From Lichenicola cladoniae (GTDB lineage: Bacteria; Pseudomonadota; Alphaproteobacteria; Acetobacterales; Acetobacteraceae): a DNA stretch of 64,000 nt. The notes under the pieces were generated by a model that worked only from the letters and a program-made list of their open reading frames with translations, did not search any database and had not been told where the DNA came from. This document shows, piece by piece, positions 36,065-45,351 of this stretch. How positions within the stretch are numbered: the stretch's first letter is position 1; the number at the start of each line of letters is the position of its first letter. The stretch spans positions 4,221,501 through 4,285,500 of the forward strand of contig NZ_CP053708.1 of NCBI RefSeq assembly GCF_013201075.1, written 5' to 3'. Position numbers and translations under genes: made by a program.

Positions 36065-36093
36065 TTCACTTTCCTTTCTTTTTTTGCTATATT
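36065..36093 (+). promoter_or_regulatory. sigma70-like promoter for the phage-type operon
   Basis: TTCACT at 36065-36070 and TATATT at 36088-36093 with a 17-base spacer, in an A/T-rich patch unusual for this genome. Transcription would begin near 36100, before an excisionase-like gene whose ribosome site AAGGAG is at 36136-36141. A 17-codon open frame (36124-36177) in between overlaps that gene and could be a leader. Confidence 0.55.
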
Positions 36094-36148
36094 GGAGGAC
36101 GGACTTTCGCTTTAGAGCGAGAGATGAGAAGATTTAAGGAGTTCCACG

Positions 36149-36346
36149 TTGCGAACTTTTCTCCTGACAAAGCGTGAAGCAGCAGAGCGTGCGCGCGTCC
36201 ATGTGGTGACGCTAAATACACTCATCCGATCTGGACATGGCCCGGCTGTCACAAGGCTCGGTGGGAAAGCGCTGATCCGAGAGGACTCGCTGCAGGCTTG
36301 GCTCGAGGCCTCAACCGAACGCTCACCGACGATGGTAGCCGAGTAG
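36149..36346 (+). CDS. excisionase-like helix-turn-helix protein
   Basis: 65 residues from TTG with AAGGAG seven bases before it. The sequence FLLTKREAAERARVHVVTLN then TLIRSGHGPAVTRLGGKALI and REDSLQAWLEA is the HTH_17/excisionase pattern (winged HTH with the RxxRI-type wing). It would bind DNA as a recombination-directionality factor or regulator. Its stop overlaps the next start (TAGTG), so it heads a four-gene operon. Confidence 0.8.
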   Translation: MRTFLLTKREAAERARVHVVTLNTLIRSGHGPAVTRLGGKALIREDSLQAWLEASTERSPTMVAE

Positions 36347-37035
36347 TGGCCGCCCCTATCCCACCGCCTGCCGGCGCCGAGCGCCAGGCGATCCTGGCGG
36401 ACATGGCACGCGCCGGCACGCCGACGAGTAATCACGGCGGCCGCCCAGGCAATATGCTCATCGCCGCGCAAGCTCCCACGAGCCAGCCCGTAAGCGCCTT
36501 CGCCGGCAACCAGCTCGCGCCGGGCGCCGCGTCCGTTTCCACTATCCAGCCCGCGCCTCCGCGGATCGGTTCGGGCACGACGCCGGGCTCGCTGGTGCCA
36601 CCGCCAGCTACGATATCCGCTGCACAACCGCAGCAGGCCAGTTCAGATCCCGAACAAGCGCTCGAGACGCTGATGCAGCAGATAAAGGCTGCGAACCTGA
36701 CCCCAAGCCAGCTCGACCAGCATGCTGTTGCAACCGACGCGGCCGTTCACCACCTCGGAACCCTTCTTCAAAAAGGCCCGTCCGTAACCCATGGTGATAT
36801 TATTCGGGAAGCCATGACTGCCGTGAAATCCGGAGCAGTCTCGCCCGAGGTAGCAGCTCGATTTGTCGACAAGATGAAGGGCTCGCCGTCGCAGTTGCAA
36901 GCCAAGCTTCAGCAAGCTGTCGGGGACGCAATGTCGATGAATGTCGCTTTGGCTGCGATCAAACAGAAAACGGGCGGTGCGACAGCATCAAGCGGGCAAC
37001 CGCCAATTAACCAGACGGCGGGCAGGCAGTCATGA
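36346..37035 (+). CDS. phage-type protein, first of three putative internal-virion/ejection proteins
   Basis: 229 residues from a GTG overlapping the preceding stop. A Pro/Ala/Ser-rich N-terminal half is followed by a helical, Gln-rich half (EQALETLMQQIKAANLTPSQ then EVAARFVDKMKGSPSQLQAK). No enzyme motif is seen. It is followed with a 4-bp overlap by a 595-residue protein and then the SLT protein. Function by context: a virion-internal or scaffold protein. That is inference. Confidence 0.65.
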   Translation: MAAPIPPPAGAERQAILADMARAGTPTSNHGGRPGNMLIAAQAPTSQPVSAFAGNQLAPGAASVSTIQPAPPRIGSGTTPGSLVPPPATISAAQPQQASSDPEQALETLMQQIKAANLTPSQLDQHAVATDAAVHHLGTLLQKGPSVTHGDIIREAMTAVKSGAVSPEVAARFVDKMKGSPSQLQAKLQQAVGDAMSMNVALAAIKQKTGGATASSGQPPINQTAGRQS

Positions 37036-38819
37036 GCGGAAGTCTCTGGAGCCCACAACAATCTACCGTCGCGCTGCAGGCCGGCCAGGGCGTTGTGCCG
37101 CCGGGCAATCCGCTGGCGATTGCATCACAGGTGCAGGATTTTCAGCGCAATCAGCTCGCGATTCAAAGCGCAAAACAGACACTTGCGTCGCAGAACGCGC
37201 TCGGACGTATCGCGCAGTCAGCCATAAATGCGGATGGGTCATTCAACTCCCAAGCATTTGCAACGGGCGTGAAGAACGACCCGGATGCAGCGTATGGTGC
37301 AACAGAAGCCATCAAGCAGGGCCAGGGGCTCGCAGGTGGCCAATACGGCCTGAACCAGGACAGCCTCGCCCAGACGACCAACCGCACCAACGCAGTCGGT
37401 GCTGGCATGGCGGGTCTTCTTTCGAATCCGAACCTAGCGCCAAGTGATATCTACCAGTCGGTCGCCGGCCAGGCCGCTGCCGGGAAGCCGGTCGGCGCCT
37501 TCGTGCAGAGCGTCCTACCAAGCATGCCGACGCTGGGCAACGGTGAGGCGCCGTCCGCCTACTCTGGGCGTTTGAAGACTTGGCTAGCAGGGGTCGCAGG
37601 CCAGGCAGCTGGACCGGAGGCAGCGATCCGTACGCTTACTCCGAACGTCGCCACCGTGGGCCTTGGCGGTACGACGCAGACCATGGACGTCAACCCGTAC
37701 ACCAACCCGGGCGCGACCAACACGAGCTACCAGAACACGCTGAGCCCCGAGGGTCAGGTCGCACCGCAGACCGGTACTGCGGCTGACGGTAGCAGCTTCA
37801 GCATTCCGACGGCACTTCGTGCGGGTCAGGTCGGCCTCGGCAATCTGGTGCCCAAACAGTCGCCCTTTGGCACCGGCCGCATCCTACTGCCAGGCGGATC
37901 CGTCCCGGCTGGCGGTGCTGGAGCTCCAAGCGGCATTGGCGCCGCATCGGGACCGGCACCATCTGGCGATTCCTCGGCTCCAAGTGCGATCTATCCGACC
38001 GGCGCACCACCCGACAATTCGGGTTCGGGCCTGCCGGCTGGCGCCATGCCGACCGGGATCAGTCCTGCGGCAACCGCGGCACAAACGCAGGCTGGCAGTG
38101 GATCTGGCAGCGACCTGCACACGCTTTATTCCTCGGTCGCTGGCTCCGGCGGCCGCCTCTACCAGCTCGGCAAAGCTCTTACCTCCTTGCAGACTGCAGG
38201 TGCGACCGGACCTGGGAGCGAGACCACGCAGGCAATTGCATCGTTCTTCAACACCCAAACGCCGTTTGGTCTGGGTAAGTATCTGCCGGGTGTGAACCCG
38301 TCGCAGATCCAGAGCTATGACGAAGCGTCAAAGTACTTGACGCAATATGCATCGAACGCCGCCGGCGCGATGGGCTCAGATTCCAAGCTCGCGACCGCAC
38401 TGTCCTCGAATGCCTCGACGAAGATCAGCAACCTTGCGGCGCAGGATGTGGTCAAGGCGACGATCGGCATTGAGCGACAGCAACAAGCCCAGGCCCAAAG
38501 CTTTGCGCAGACCGGCCTTCCACCGGATAAATACGACCAGTGGGCCACGACCTGGAACAGGACGGCCGACCCACGCGCCTACATCTTCGACGAGATGTCA
38601 CCGCAGCAGCGATCGACCGTGCTCAATGGCATGTCACCGTCATCCAAGTCGGGCTTTCTCGATCAGGTGTGGCACGCGTCGCAGAACGGCTTTATCGACC
38701 CGACCAAGCTTGGGCTGGCCACCCCTGCCAGCACCACTCCGGCAGTCCCCGACAGCGGCCCTGCCGTCGCCGCCACAGCAACACCAGCGGCTGGCCCGCA
38801 TGCCGTCCCGATGAACTGA
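37032..38819 (+). CDS. large Ala/Gly/Ser-rich phage-type protein, second of the set
   Basis: 595 residues. The N-terminal 130 residues are helical (NPLAIASQVQDFQRNQLAIQ, then SAKQTLASQNALGRIAQSAI); about 285-355 is low-complexity Gly/Pro/Ser; about 360-520 is helical again. No transmembrane segment or known catalytic motif. The size and position between a small protein and an SLT-bearing giant protein resemble podovirus ejection (internal core) protein sets. Assignment is by architecture only. Confidence 0.65.
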   Translation: MSGSLWSPQQSTVALQAGQGVVPPGNPLAIASQVQDFQRNQLAIQSAKQTLASQNALGRIAQSAINADGSFNSQAFATGVKNDPDAAYGATEAIKQGQGLAGGQYGLNQDSLAQTTNRTNAVGAGMAGLLSNPNLAPSDIYQSVAGQAAAGKPVGAFVQSVLPSMPTLGNGEAPSAYSGRLKTWLAGVAGQAAGPEAAIRTLTPNVATVGLGGTTQTMDVNPYTNPGATNTSYQNTLSPEGQVAPQTGTAADGSSFSIPTALRAGQVGLGNLVPKQSPFGTGRILLPGGSVPAGGAGAPSGIGAASGPAPSGDSSAPSAIYPTGAPPDNSGSGLPAGAMPTGISPAATAAQTQAGSGSGSDLHTLYSSVAGSGGRLYQLGKALTSLQTAGATGPGSETTQAIASFFNTQTPFGLGKYLPGVNPSQIQSYDEASKYLTQYASNAAGAMGSDSKLATALSSNASTKISNLAAQDVVKATIGIERQQQAQAQSFAQTGLPPDKYDQWATTWNRTADPRAYIFDEMSPQQRSTVLNGMSPSSKSGFLDQVWHASQNGFIDPTKLGLATPASTTPAVPDSGPAVAATATPAAGPHAVPMN

Positions 38820-38828
38820 GGCAAGCAC

Positions 38829-41648
38829 ATGTCCCAGACCGTGCCGTCGCTCGATACCTACGCTCCCGTTTTCCAGAAAGCCGGCCAAGCCTGGAACGTG
38901 GATCCCGATCTGCTTCGCGCCGTTGCCGGCGCAGAAAGTAACGGCAACGCAGCCGCGATTTCGCCCAAGGGTGCGATCGGCCTCATGCAAATCATGCCGG
39001 CCACCGCACAAGGGCTGGGTGTGAATCCGCACGACCCTGAGCAATCCATCTATGCCGCCGCAAAGCTGCTCAGCGACGGGATCGATCAATACGGTTCGCC
39101 GGACGCATCTCTGAAAGCCTATAACGCGGGGCCAAATCAAGCTCACTGGAACAACCCGGAGACTGCCGCGTACGGCGGCCGGGTCGCTTCTTTCTATCAG
39201 CCCGGCACCGTCGCCGCAGCGGTCGGTCAGTCGCAGAACAGTGCGTCGGCCGCAGCGCCGTACCAGATCGCGGCCGCCAACACCGGCAGCATGTCGGACG
39301 CCGCGCCGTCGCCAATGGCACCACCGTCATCGTCGGCTCAGCCCGCCACCCCGACTGCCGCCGGCCGGCCCGACGATCAAGCGTTCCAAGCCATGCTAAC
39401 CGGCGGTGCCGCGCCAACCTCGTCCGCCAGCGGATCGTCTGCACCTGGCCGGCCATCCGACGAAGCCATGATGCAGGCCATGACCGGAAACGCCCCGCCT
39501 GCATCTGCTGGACCGTCCGCCAGCGCGCCAGCGTCCGCGACAGGAACCTTCGGCAATCTCCTGGGCGGCCTGAAGGCCGGGTATTCGAGCGTTGCCGGGA
39601 CAGCCAACCGGCTCATCGGCGGTGCCGACCAGGCGATCCCGTTCCTGCAGACCTTGGACGATGGTCTCGGCTATACGGCAACCCGGCAGGCGCAGAACGA
39701 CCAGCTGGCCAAGGATGATGCTGCCGCATATGCGGCTGGCCCCGGGCAAACCACCGCCGGCAAGGTCGGCAACGTCATCGGCCAGATCGCGACGTCGCTG
39801 CCTTTCATCGAGACCGGGGCCGGACTTGCAGGTGGTGCCCTCGGTGCGGGCGCTGCTGCTCTTGGCGGCGAGGCAACCGTGGCAGGACGAGCGGCACAAG
39901 CAGGCGCCACCCTGGCAACGGGTGCTGGTGCGCCCACCATAGCCGGGCGCGTCCTTTCCTCGGTAACGAGTGGCGCGCTTAAAGGCTCGATCGGTGGCGT
40001 CGCAACAAGTGACCCCGACCAGACAGGCGCTGATGCTGGTTGGGGCGCGTTGCTGGGCGCCGGGCTCGGTCCGGTTGGGCTTGCCGCGGCACCGCTGGCA
40101 AAGGGGATCGCCCTCTATACCGGCAAGGCTGGTGGCAGCCTTCTCGACATGCTGTCACCGGCCGCGAAAAACACCGCGGCAGAGGCGCCAGGTGCTGCAG
40201 CTGCAGGAACCGGTGGCGCGGCTGCAGATGCAGCGTCTCCAGATGCTGGGCCCGCCGGCCATACAGCCGGGGATGCGACTGCGGCTACCCCCTCGCCCTA
40301 CGTAAACGGTCTCACGTCGGGTCCATCTGCGCCGACCAACCCACTTGCAGGAGCAGCTGACGGTTCTGGTGCCGGTGGCCCATCAATAACGGCGCCATCC
40401 CAGCCGCCCCAGGCAATCCCCACCGCAATCAAGCCGCAGGGTCTCGTGCTCACGCAAGGCGGGGCCGGCGATGTTGCTGACAAGCTTGTTCGGCTGTTTG
40501 CTCAAGGTGGCCCCACCGCCATTGCGCCGAGCAGTGTCCTGCCGGCGGGCGCTTTTGATGCAGCCGAGGCCACCGGCAATCCTGGTTTGGCCGCCCTGAA
40601 GACCTACCTGACGAGCAGCAATCCCGGCGCGGGCAATCTGTTCGCCGGGATCAAGGACACCAATAACGCCGCGCGCATGCAGGTGCTCAGCGGGATTATG
40701 GGGACGCCTGCCGACGTCGCGCAGATGGAAGCAGCTCGCGACGCAGTCACCTCGCAGGCGCATGATGCGGCGTTCTCGAACGCGCAGCCAGTCGACATCC
40801 AGCCATTTTCCGACCAGTTGCAGACCGCGATCGACAGTAAGAAGGGCTACCCGTCCGTCCAGAAGCCTTTGCTTGACCTCCAGCAGACGCTGCAAGACGT
40901 AACACAGACCGATCCCCAGACGGGCGCTGCGACGGCCGACCCCGAGCACCTGTGGAATGTCCGCCAACAGATAAATGCAATGATTTCGCCGAAGGCCGCA
41001 GGCACCGCGCAGGACGGGCGCCAGGCCGCCGCCCAACTGATTGGGCTCAAACCGGGCCTGGACGCTACCATCGAGCAAGGCGCACCGGGTTTCGGCAACT
41101 TCATCAAACAGTACAGCGATCTTTCGGCGCCGATCGACGGCATGAACTGGCTGCAGAAGCAGGGCATCGGCATCACGGACAGCCAGGGCAACATCACGCT
41201 CGCCAAGCTGGACAGCACGATCAAGACGCTGCAGCGGCAGCAGGAAGCGCCGGGCGCCAATACAGCTGATGGTGTAACACCTGACCAGCAGCAGGCCCTG
41301 ATCGCGCTGCGGGAAAACCTGAGACAAGCCGGCGCGGCCGTTTACAAAGGCCGGCTGCCGGGCTCTGACACCTTCCGGAATCTCGGCTCGAACTCTCTGA
41401 TCAACGCGGTCAGCAGTGGCGCCGGCATGCCCGGGCACATGGTGAACATGCTGTTACCTGGGGTCGGAGAGGTTGCTGCGGGTCCGATCGGTACGATGCT
41501 CGGCAGCGCTGCAGCAGCAACGCGATATGGCGCCAATGCCCTCGCCACCCGCGGCTCCAACATGGTCACTCAGGAACTGATCAATCGACTTACGAACCCG
41601 GCTGCCTATCAGAAGGCTGTTAACCCTCTTGCCGGCGGCGGGAATTAG
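38829..41648 (+). CDS. phage-type 939-residue protein with N-terminal lytic transglycosylase (SLT) domain
   Basis: Residues about 10-115 are an SLT domain: LRAVAGAESNGNAAAISPKG with catalytic Glu36, then GLMQIMPATAQGLGV and LKAYNAGPNQ. The remaining roughly 800 residues are Ala/Gly-rich and mostly helical, including a long hydrophobic stretch at about 315-375 (GAGLAGGALGAGAAALGGEA) that could insert in a membrane. An SLT head on a very large protein is the hallmark of phage internal-virion proteins that open peptidoglycan at injection. It ends with the set 36346-41648. Confidence 0.82.
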   Translation: MSQTVPSLDTYAPVFQKAGQAWNVDPDLLRAVAGAESNGNAAAISPKGAIGLMQIMPATAQGLGVNPHDPEQSIYAAAKLLSDGIDQYGSPDASLKAYNAGPNQAHWNNPETAAYGGRVASFYQPGTVAAAVGQSQNSASAAAPYQIAAANTGSMSDAAPSPMAPPSSSAQPATPTAAGRPDDQAFQAMLTGGAAPTSSASGSSAPGRPSDEAMMQAMTGNAPPASAGPSASAPASATGTFGNLLGGLKAGYSSVAGTANRLIGGADQAIPFLQTLDDGLGYTATRQAQNDQLAKDDAAAYAAGPGQTTAGKVGNVIGQIATSLPFIETGAGLAGGALGAGAAALGGEATVAGRAAQAGATLATGAGAPTIAGRVLSSVTSGALKGSIGGVATSDPDQTGADAGWGALLGAGLGPVGLAAAPLAKGIALYTGKAGGSLLDMLSPAAKNTAAEAPGAAAAGTGGAAADAASPDAGPAGHTAGDATAATPSPYVNGLTSGPSAPTNPLAGAADGSGAGGPSITAPSQPPQAIPTAIKPQGLVLTQGGAGDVADKLVRLFAQGGPTAIAPSSVLPAGAFDAAEATGNPGLAALKTYLTSSNPGAGNLFAGIKDTNNAARMQVLSGIMGTPADVAQMEAARDAVTSQAHDAAFSNAQPVDIQPFSDQLQTAIDSKKGYPSVQKPLLDLQQTLQDVTQTDPQTGAATADPEHLWNVRQQINAMISPKAAGTAQDGRQAAAQLIGLKPGLDATIEQGAPGFGNFIKQYSDLSAPIDGMNWLQKQGIGITDSQGNITLAKLDSTIKTLQRQQEAPGANTADGVTPDQQQALIALRENLRQAGAAVYKGRLPGSDTFRNLGSNSLINAVSSGAGMPGHMVNMLLPGVGEVAAGPIGTMLGSAAAATRYGANALATRGSNMVTQELINRLTNPAAYQKAVNPLAGGGN

Positions 41649-41808
41649 TATGCTCGGGTCGATCGGCCAGGGAGATGCCCCTGATATGCCGGTAAAACCA
41701 CATCGCGCGCAGCCTGTAGAAGGTCACGTAGCCCCACAACACGAAGCCGCTGCCAACTAGGAGCAGCAGGTGGGGCGGCAGATGGATGATCCAGGGGATC
41801 ACACTCAA
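41620..41808 (-). CDS. small membrane protein
   Basis: 62 residues with one strong membrane helix (LLLLVGSGFVLWGYVTFYRL) and a charged C-terminus (ADRPEHTNSRRRQEG). The first codons overlap the stop of the upstream small membrane gene (ATGA). Its 3' end overlaps the SLT protein gene by 29 bp in the opposite direction. The pair could be a phage lysis-accessory or membrane-effector pair, but no lysin is on this strand. Confidence 0.6.
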   Translation of the reverse strand: MSVIPWIIHLPPHLLLLVGSGFVLWGYVTFYRLRAMWFYRHIRGISLADRPEHTNSRRRQEG

Positions 41809-42071
41809 CGATCCCTGAACGCCACGCTCTTGCTGTCCTCAAGCATGGCCTGCCGGATAGCTGCACGATTGCGCCAAGCAAACCGGGTCAGGAATGGTGC
41901 GAACGAGAAGCCCAGGATGAAGGCGAACTGCGGCAGCGTACAGTTTGCGCCGGCGAAAAGGCTCCACGCCACGGCTAGAGCAAGGCCGATGAACCACCAG
42001 CCGCAAAGCCAGAAGTAGAGGAAGCCAAGGCCGAGAAAGACTGCAGATAGTGCTGCCATAGCGACAAGCAT
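41805..42071 (-). CDS. small membrane protein
   Basis: 88 residues, with two to three hydrophobic helices (MLVAMAALSAVFLGLGFLYF and LCGWWFIGLALAVAWSLFAG, then FAFILGFSFAPFLTRFAW) and a basic, polar end. It is rich in Trp and Phe. It is translationally coupled to the 62-residue membrane protein. No family recognised. It diverges from the thioesterase gene. Confidence 0.6.
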   Translation of the reverse strand: MLVAMAALSAVFLGLGFLYFWLCGWWFIGLALAVAWSLFAGANCTLPQFAFILGFSFAPFLTRFAWRNRAAIRQAMLEDSKSVAFRDR

Positions 42072-42176
42072 AGCACTAACGCAATCGTCGGACCACGATC
42101 AGCCGGCCGAACTTTTCATCACGCCCTTGAACCTGGCTAGGATTCTAAGCTTAGGCGGAAGACGAGGAGCAGTCGG

Positions 42177-42971
42177 ATGACAAGTTCCATTCTCCGTATC
42201 CTGCAGCAGGGCTGCACCAATCCGCCACTGTTTCTGATACCTGGTCTGGGCGGCAGCATGAATGAGCTACTGCCGCTGGCGGTCGCGATCGGCGCCGACG
42301 TCACGATCTACGGCTTCCACACGCCAGACCTGGATGTGGCGGGTTCGTCAAATCGTATTGAGCATCTGGCGGCGCTGTATGCGGACGCTTTAGCGACCCT
42401 GCAGCCTGATGGTGACTACATACTCGCGGGCTATTCATTCGGTGGCCTGATTGCCTTCGAAATGGCGCGTCGGCTGAAGCAGCGCGGATTGTCAATTCGC
42501 TTACTTGGCCTGATCGAGACCTGTCCGGACGAGGGCTTATCTATGCGGTTATTGAAGCGCAAGGTCGCCGGCATCTTCCGCACACCCGTTCAACAAATCC
42601 CCGGAAAGCTGATTGTCATACAGAAGAACCTACTGTTCCGGATCATGGTCAGGCTTGGTAGGCCGGTGCCCGGCCTATCTCAAGGCCAAACCATTTCGGC
42701 GGATCCGTTTCAAGCAGAGAAACTTATCAACAAAGCTGCCTTGCAAACCTATCAGCCAGCGAAATTTTCCGGCGACATGACGTTCTTCAAGGCTGCGATC
42801 CGGCTCGGTGAGTTTCCGCCTGACCCTGTGGGAGTTTGGAAACCATTGTTACGTCGATTGACAGTTGAACAGGTTGCCGGTGACCATCACACGATGGTGC
42901 GGGCTGAGGCCGCCTCGTTAGCTATTGCGCTGCGTCGGCATCTTCGTAAGCGTCTGACACCCATAGCTTGA
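42177..42971 (+). CDS. type II thioesterase-like alpha/beta hydrolase
   Basis: 264 residues. Nucleophile elbow AGYSFGGLIAFEMA (Ser87), LFLIPGLGGSMNELLPLA at the oxyanion region and the catalytic His in VEQVAGDHHTMVR match thioesterase (PF00975) domains such as those of nonribosomal peptide or polyketide assembly lines. No NRPS or PKS gene is adjacent, so it is an orphan; another thioester or ester substrate is possible. Confidence 0.88.
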   Translation: MTSSILRILQQGCTNPPLFLIPGLGGSMNELLPLAVAIGADVTIYGFHTPDLDVAGSSNRIEHLAALYADALATLQPDGDYILAGYSFGGLIAFEMARRLKQRGLSIRLLGLIETCPDEGLSMRLLKRKVAGIFRTPVQQIPGKLIVIQKNLLFRIMVRLGRPVPGLSQGQTISADPFQAEKLINKAALQTYQPAKFSGDMTFFKAAIRLGEFPPDPVGVWKPLLRRLTVEQVAGDHHTMVRAEAASLAIALRRHLRKRLTPIA

Positions 42972-43019
42972 CGATCTGCGTCTGATCTTGCGGACACGAT
43001 GGACGTGATCGGCTAAGTC

Positions 43020-44077
43020 GTGTGGATGCATCGTTCTGGTATTCTGCTTGCCCTGCTCTCCTCCGTCCTCTTCGGGGCGAGCACGCCGTTCGCCAAGCTC
43101 TTGCTCAGCTTGGTCGATCCGCATCTGCTAGCTGGATTGCTTTACTTCGGGGCAGGAACCGGCCTTGCCGTCGTCCACGTGTGCCGTGCCGCCTTGCGGT
43201 TGCCAGCCACCGAGGCGCCTTTGCGCCGATCGGACCTCCCTTGGTTGGGATTGGTTATCCTGTTCGGCGGCATCGGCGGCCCATTACTGCTCATGCTGGG
43301 CCTGACCCAATACCGCCGCCGCCATGGGGTCCTTGCTGCTGAACCTTGAGGGTCTGGCGACGATGAGCATCGCCTAGCTGTGGTTTCGGGAGAACGTCGA
43401 TCGCCGCCTGCTCCTCGGCGCCTTCGCCATCCTGATGGGCGGTGTGCTGCTATCGTGGCAAGGACGAGCATCCTTCGAGTTGGGAGGATTGCTGATTGCG
43501 GGGGGCCTGCCTCTGTTGGGGCATCGACAACAATTTGACCCGCAAGCTCTCCTCGGCTGATCCGGTTTAGATCGCCATGCTCAAGGGCCTCGTCGCGGGC
43601 ATCGTCAACCTATCGCTGGCGTTGGCGGGCGGCGCGGAGATCCCGGCAACCACAGTTGTCCTATCTGCCGGCGTCGTTGGTTTTTTCGGCTACGGCGTCA
43701 GTCTAGTGCTGTTCGTGCTCGGCTTGCGTCATCTCGGCGCAGCGCGGACCGGAGTTTACTTCTCCCTAGCGCCATTTCTCGGCGCTGTGCTGGCCGTCGT
43801 CATATTGGGCGATACGATCTCGGTGACGTTGTTGGCGGCTGCCGGACTGATGGGTGTCGGACTGTGGCTGCACCTGGCCGAGCGGCATGAGCACGAGCAC
43901 TTCCACACGTTATTGGAGCACGAGCATCGTCATCGTCATGACGAGCACCACGAACATGATCATGCACCGGGCATTGACCAGCGTGAGCCGCATACCCATC
44001 CGCATCGGCACTCGCATTACCCCGACCTACACCATCGGCATGGGCACCAGCATGCATTGAAGATGAAGCTTGGGTAA
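43020..44077 (+). pseudogene. DMT/EamA-family transporter with His-rich tail, degenerate
   Basis: The N-terminal part (SGILLALLSSVLFGASTPFA then LLLSLVDPHLLAGLLYFGAG) reads in one frame to a stop at 43349; the C-terminal part (GLVAGIVNLSLALAGGAEIP then LFVLGLRHLGAARTGVYFSL) reads from 43577. Between them (43300-43576) are several frameshifts and stops. The C-terminal 60 residues are extremely His-rich (HEHEHFHTLLEHEHRHRHDE), as in a known group of DMT transporters probably handling divalent metals. It cannot make an intact protein. Confidence 0.85.
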
Positions 44078-44208
44078 CAGCCATTGCGCTTGGCGGTCGG
44101 TCGATAAGATCTGTCGGGCCTAACATCGGCCGGCCGCGAAATGGCTAGGACGCGAGCGCCGAGCCTCCTGGACCCGCTTTTTCTTGGATTTAGCACAGCC
44201 ACCTCTAG

Positions 44209-44370
44209 CTAGTGGGCTGCTTGAGCCGCTCCATTCACCACGGCTCCAGCGGGCGTCGGTGGTGGGGGCAAGCTGCCGGAGTGATGTGGATAAAGCACAG
44301 CGGCGAGCACCCCGATGATCACCGCTAGACCCGCGGCTGCAAGCAAGACTGGAAGCTGTGAACCTCTCAT
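44209..44370 (-). CDS. small single-pass membrane protein
   Basis: 53 residues: MRGSQLPVLLAAAGLAVIIG then VLAAVLYPHHSGSLPPPPTP. One membrane helix is followed by a Pro/Ala-rich tail outside it. It is too short for routine calling, but the hydrophobic segment and balanced codon use support it. Unknown function. Confidence 0.5.
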   Translation of the reverse strand: MRGSQLPVLLAAAGLAVIIGVLAAVLYPHHSGSLPPPPTPAGAVVNGAAQAAH

Positions 44371-44410
44371 CGTCGCGCTGCCCACTAATTGAGACTCTCA
44401 CCGTGCCGGG

Positions 44411-44731
44411 GTGGCTGATAGTTGTCCATGGGCATCCTGCAGGCGAGCCTCCCGTGCCCTAGGCAAATCTCGCCGGGCGGCGATCAAAAGTGGGAGTGCC
44501 AGCGTTCAGGCGGAGCTCACAGCGGCAGGCTTCGCGACTGAAGGCTCTATCAAGGAGTGGATCACCGATGGGATCGATCCGCCGCTGGCTTCGGCCACGC
44601 TTCCGGCACGTAAGCAGAAGGGCTTTCAGGGGGAGGTAACTAGCCCCGGCGCAAAAATATGCCCGGGAGACCCATTGGCGAGCAGCACCGTCATCTTGTG
44701 GAAGTCCGGCATTGGGCACGTTGTCGCTTGA
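44411..44731 (+). CDS. possible phage-component remnant
   Basis: The open frame contains SVQAELTAAGFATEGSIKEW then ITDGIDPPLASATLPARKQK, which resembles a part of phage morphogenesis/tail proteins (the usual continuation PLxDTGxL is not present). The start and end look unlike a normal protein, so this may be a fragment. A minus-strand frame over part of the same DNA also looks weakly coding, and I cannot decide between them. Confidence 0.25.
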   Translation: MADSCPWASCRRASRALGKSRRAAIKSGSASVQAELTAAGFATEGSIKEWITDGIDPPLASATLPARKQKGFQGEVTSPGAKICPGDPLASSTVILWKSGIGHVVA

Positions 44732-45001
44732 TACCTCGAGAGGACCGAGGCGCATATTGTCGCCATCAGTGGTGAAAAGACCAAGAAGCGGTTTGTTCGT
44801 TGGCCGTAGCCTTCGTTGCTCACCAGCAGGCAAGCTTCCTTCGGAGACAGCGCTGTCATCCATGGGCCCTGGCACGCAGCCATAATGCAGGCCTCATCTC
44901 TGGCCGACGACATGCTGCTCGTGAGTGCGATCATCATCCAAGGCATCAGGATGTTCCTCCTTTTACCGTGTCGAGCTCAGCTCAATCATCAGCAAGCGGG
45001 C

Positions 45002-45199
45002 TTACTCAGATCCAAGCAGAAGCTCCTCAAACTTTCGACTTGCGTTGAGGCTTTCCTTGGCTACGCGTATTTCACGACGAGCCTCGGCAATCTGATCGCG
45101 CATCCGGGCGGTGGCAGCCCGATGCTCAGCACGAAGTTGCCGGCCGGCTTCACGAAGTGCCTGCGACACTGCAATCTCTGCTTCTAGCCTACCCACCAT
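45002..45199 (-). CDS. small coiled-coil protein
   Basis: 65 residues from the ATG at 45199 (the frame is open upstream): MVGRLEAEIAVSQALREAGR, then RAEHRAATARMRDQIAEARR and KESLNASRKFEELLL. A continuous Ala/Glu/Arg helix with a leucine-rich end. No family recognised; typical of small accessory-region proteins. Confidence 0.55.
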   Translation of the reverse strand: MVGRLEAEIAVSQALREAGRQLRAEHRAATARMRDQIAEARREIRVAKESLNASRKFEELLLGSE

Positions 45200-45351
45200 C
45201 CGGGACCCCACCGCGATCAATCTCGGACGCGCTTCTACAGGGCCACACCTGCAATGGGTCTCACAAGCGCAGGAGGTGCGGTCGAGTGTGTAATTTGGCT
45301 TGTCCGCCCGTAGCAACCGCATTTAGCATTTTCGAGCGTTAACCAGCCGCG

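Noticed and set aside
44626-44946. Minus-strand 106-codon frame
   Set aside because: No motif, no ribosome site, and it overlaps another doubtful frame; evidence is too weak to call.
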